Of a DNA stretch of 64,000 bases, positions 62,969 to 64,000 are shown one piece after another. Location of the stretch: NCBI GenBank assembly GCA_963779515.1, contig CAVZYN010000005.1, positions 62,001 to 126,000 on the forward strand, given 5' to 3'. This stretch comes from CAVZYN01 sp963779515 (GTDB taxonomy: Bacteria; Pseudomonadota; Alphaproteobacteria; Rhizobiales; Hyphomicrobiaceae). The notes beneath the pieces were generated by a model, which did not search any database, was not told the origin of the DNA, and saw only the letters and a list, made by a program, of their open reading frames with translations. Both the position numbers and the translations under genes were made by a program. Every line of letters begins with the position of its first letter. Within the stretch, counting starts at the first letter, position 1.

Positions 62969-63940
62969 CTACGGCTGCGGCTGGAACACTTTCAGCGCCG
63001 CCGTCGACAACGCCCCGCCGATCACGCACGGCAAGCCCACTTGCACTTGGCCAAGCGCGCCAGCGACCACGCACCCGAGCGCCAGCGCCGTCTGCCCCGC
63101 CGTACCCCACCACGCATAGTTGCGCGCGTTTTGCGGACCCTTGACCTTCAGCTGCTCGATCGAGCCCATCGCTTCCTTGCGGATCTTCGCGGTCTCGAAC
63201 GTCTCCGCCGCCTCCACGACTTCGCGCACGATCGCCGCCGTCTCTTTCGTTTCGTACTTGAGCGCACCCTTCAAAACGTCGAGCAACTCTTTGTCCGCGA
63301 GCGCGTTCTTCGCCAGCGTCCACTTCGCCATCGATCCGATCGTCAGCCGCTCGATGTTGTTGGCGTCCTTCGACCAGCCGAGGATCGACACGATCCGCAG
63401 AACCGGATCCGGCGATCCGGTCGCGAAATAATATCCCCACAGCGTATCGAGCGGCGCCGGCCCGCTGTCGAGTTCGAGCTTTGAGAGGATCGGCATCTTG
63501 CCGGTGAGATAGCGATCCATCATCACTTTGCGCGCCGGCATTCGCTCGGCGAATTTGGTCATCAGTCCCGGCCAATCCGGCAATCCCGAATAGGCGATCG
63601 CGCGCACGACCGCGACCTGATCGTCGGGCGGCATCGGAAACATCTTTGCGACGAGCGCCTCGGCCTTCGCCGGATTGGCGCCGAGCACACCGGCCATGAA
63701 GCCGATGTAGATGCCGTTGGTCTCGAGATCCTTGAAGATGCCGAACTGGCTCATGCGCTGCACCGCCAGCGGCAACCGGTCGGGCTCGGGCTTCGCGCGA
63801 TAGCCATTGATGAAAGCCAGCACCGCTTCCGGCGACTGAAACTCCTGCGACGCCGTCTGCTTCTTCGCCGGCGGTGGCGCGGCGATCGCCGGCATCACGC
63901 TCATCAGCAACGCCATCACCACGGATACGACAACACGCAT
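62969..63940 (-). CDS. Secreted hypothetical protein
   Basis: A 323-residue protein with signal peptide VVVSVVMALLMSVMPAIAA, a helical body containing the PEAVLAFINGYRAKPEPDRL segment, and a hydrophobic C-terminus (TALALGCVVAGALGQVQVGL) that could be a membrane anchor. No family is recognised. The start at 63940 (MRVVVSVVM) is preferred over an ATG 13 codons upstream. The remaining 60 bases to the window edge show nothing. Confidence 0.7.
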   Translation of the reverse strand: MRVVVSVVMALLMSVMPAIAAPPPAKKQTASQEFQSPEAVLAFINGYRAKPEPDRLPLAVQRMSQFGIFKDLETNGIYIGFMAGVLGANPAKAEALVAKMFPMPPDDQVAVVRAIAYSGLPDWPGLMTKFAERMPARKVMMDRYLTGKMPILSKLELDSGPAPLDTLWGYYFATGSPDPVLRIVSILGWSKDANNIERLTIGSMAKWTLAKNALADKELLDVLKGALKYETKETAAIVREVVEAAETFETAKIRKEAMGSIEQLKVKGPQNARNYAWWGTAGQTALALGCVVAGALGQVQVGLPCVIGGALSTAALKVFQPQP

Positions 63941-64000
63941 GACCAAACTCGCGGCACGGAATTCCCCCGTTCCACTCACCGCCCCCTGATGGCGGAAGTG

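Overview
This window is a GC-rich alphaproteobacterial chromosome segment, most likely from the order Hyphomicrobiales. The evidence is the DUF4164-zapA pair, a GcrA-type cysteine motif, CtrA-like TTAA-N7-TTNNC boxes, the pheA-kdsB-membrane cytochrome c neighbourhood, an ATP12 chaperone gene and an alphaproteobacterial yejABEF operon. There is one tRNA (Thr-GGU). No rRNA, prophage, complete insertion sequence or CRISPR array was seen. The genes are mostly housekeeping and transport functions in short operons on both strands.

Layout. 0-5 kb: 5' end of a class A penicillin-binding protein (left edge), small membrane protein, SMP-30-type lactonase, murA, tRNA-Thr, TPR lipoprotein. 5-11.5 kb: leucyl aminopeptidase, NlpC/P60 hydrolase, zinc-ribbon membrane protein, then a polar amino-acid ABC importer (binding protein, ATPase, two permeases). 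11.6-15.8 kb: hypothetical, N-carbamoyl-D-amino-acid hydrolase, MAPEG, flavin reductase and dinB genes, the last two with duplicated 3' tails. 15.8-18.8 kb: hicBA, ndk, GYF_2 protein. 18.9-28 kb: PPOX flavoprotein, a twice-frameshifted D-threonine aldolase, corA, Cys-rich membrane protein, RelE/XRE toxin-antitoxin, mutarotase, two secreted paralogues, ketoacyl synthase, zinc metallopeptidase. 28.2-41.2 kb: frameshifted pheA, kdsB, cytochrome c, yejA-yejA2-yejB-yejE-yejF, hydroxyacid dehydrogenase, GST and two small genes. 41.2-50 kb: pdxH, surface antigen, DMT exporter, SRPBCC, YaiI, two tandem GSTs, fabI, vapBC, pccB. 50-64 kb: ogt, YcaQ-like DNA repair, broken membrane gene, galM, DUF2750, gcrA fragment, rsgA, ATP12, HAD, gap, DUF4164-zapA, DUF1232, DUF898, M19-like protein and a secreted protein.

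The most unusual content is intergenic. Three families of short palindromic repeats (called A, B and C here, about 20 copies) sit mostly just after stop codons. Their stems vary in sequence but keep pairing, and every copy reads in the same orientation whichever way the neighbouring genes point. At 14.6-15.4 kb, gene 3' ends have been duplicated together with A elements. The block at 28.2-41.2 kb lacks these repeats and appears by eye to have opposite G/C strand skew, which suggests a local inversion or insertion. Four otherwise intact genes carry five apparent single-base insertions and one has an in-frame stop. These are either residual assembly errors or decaying genes.
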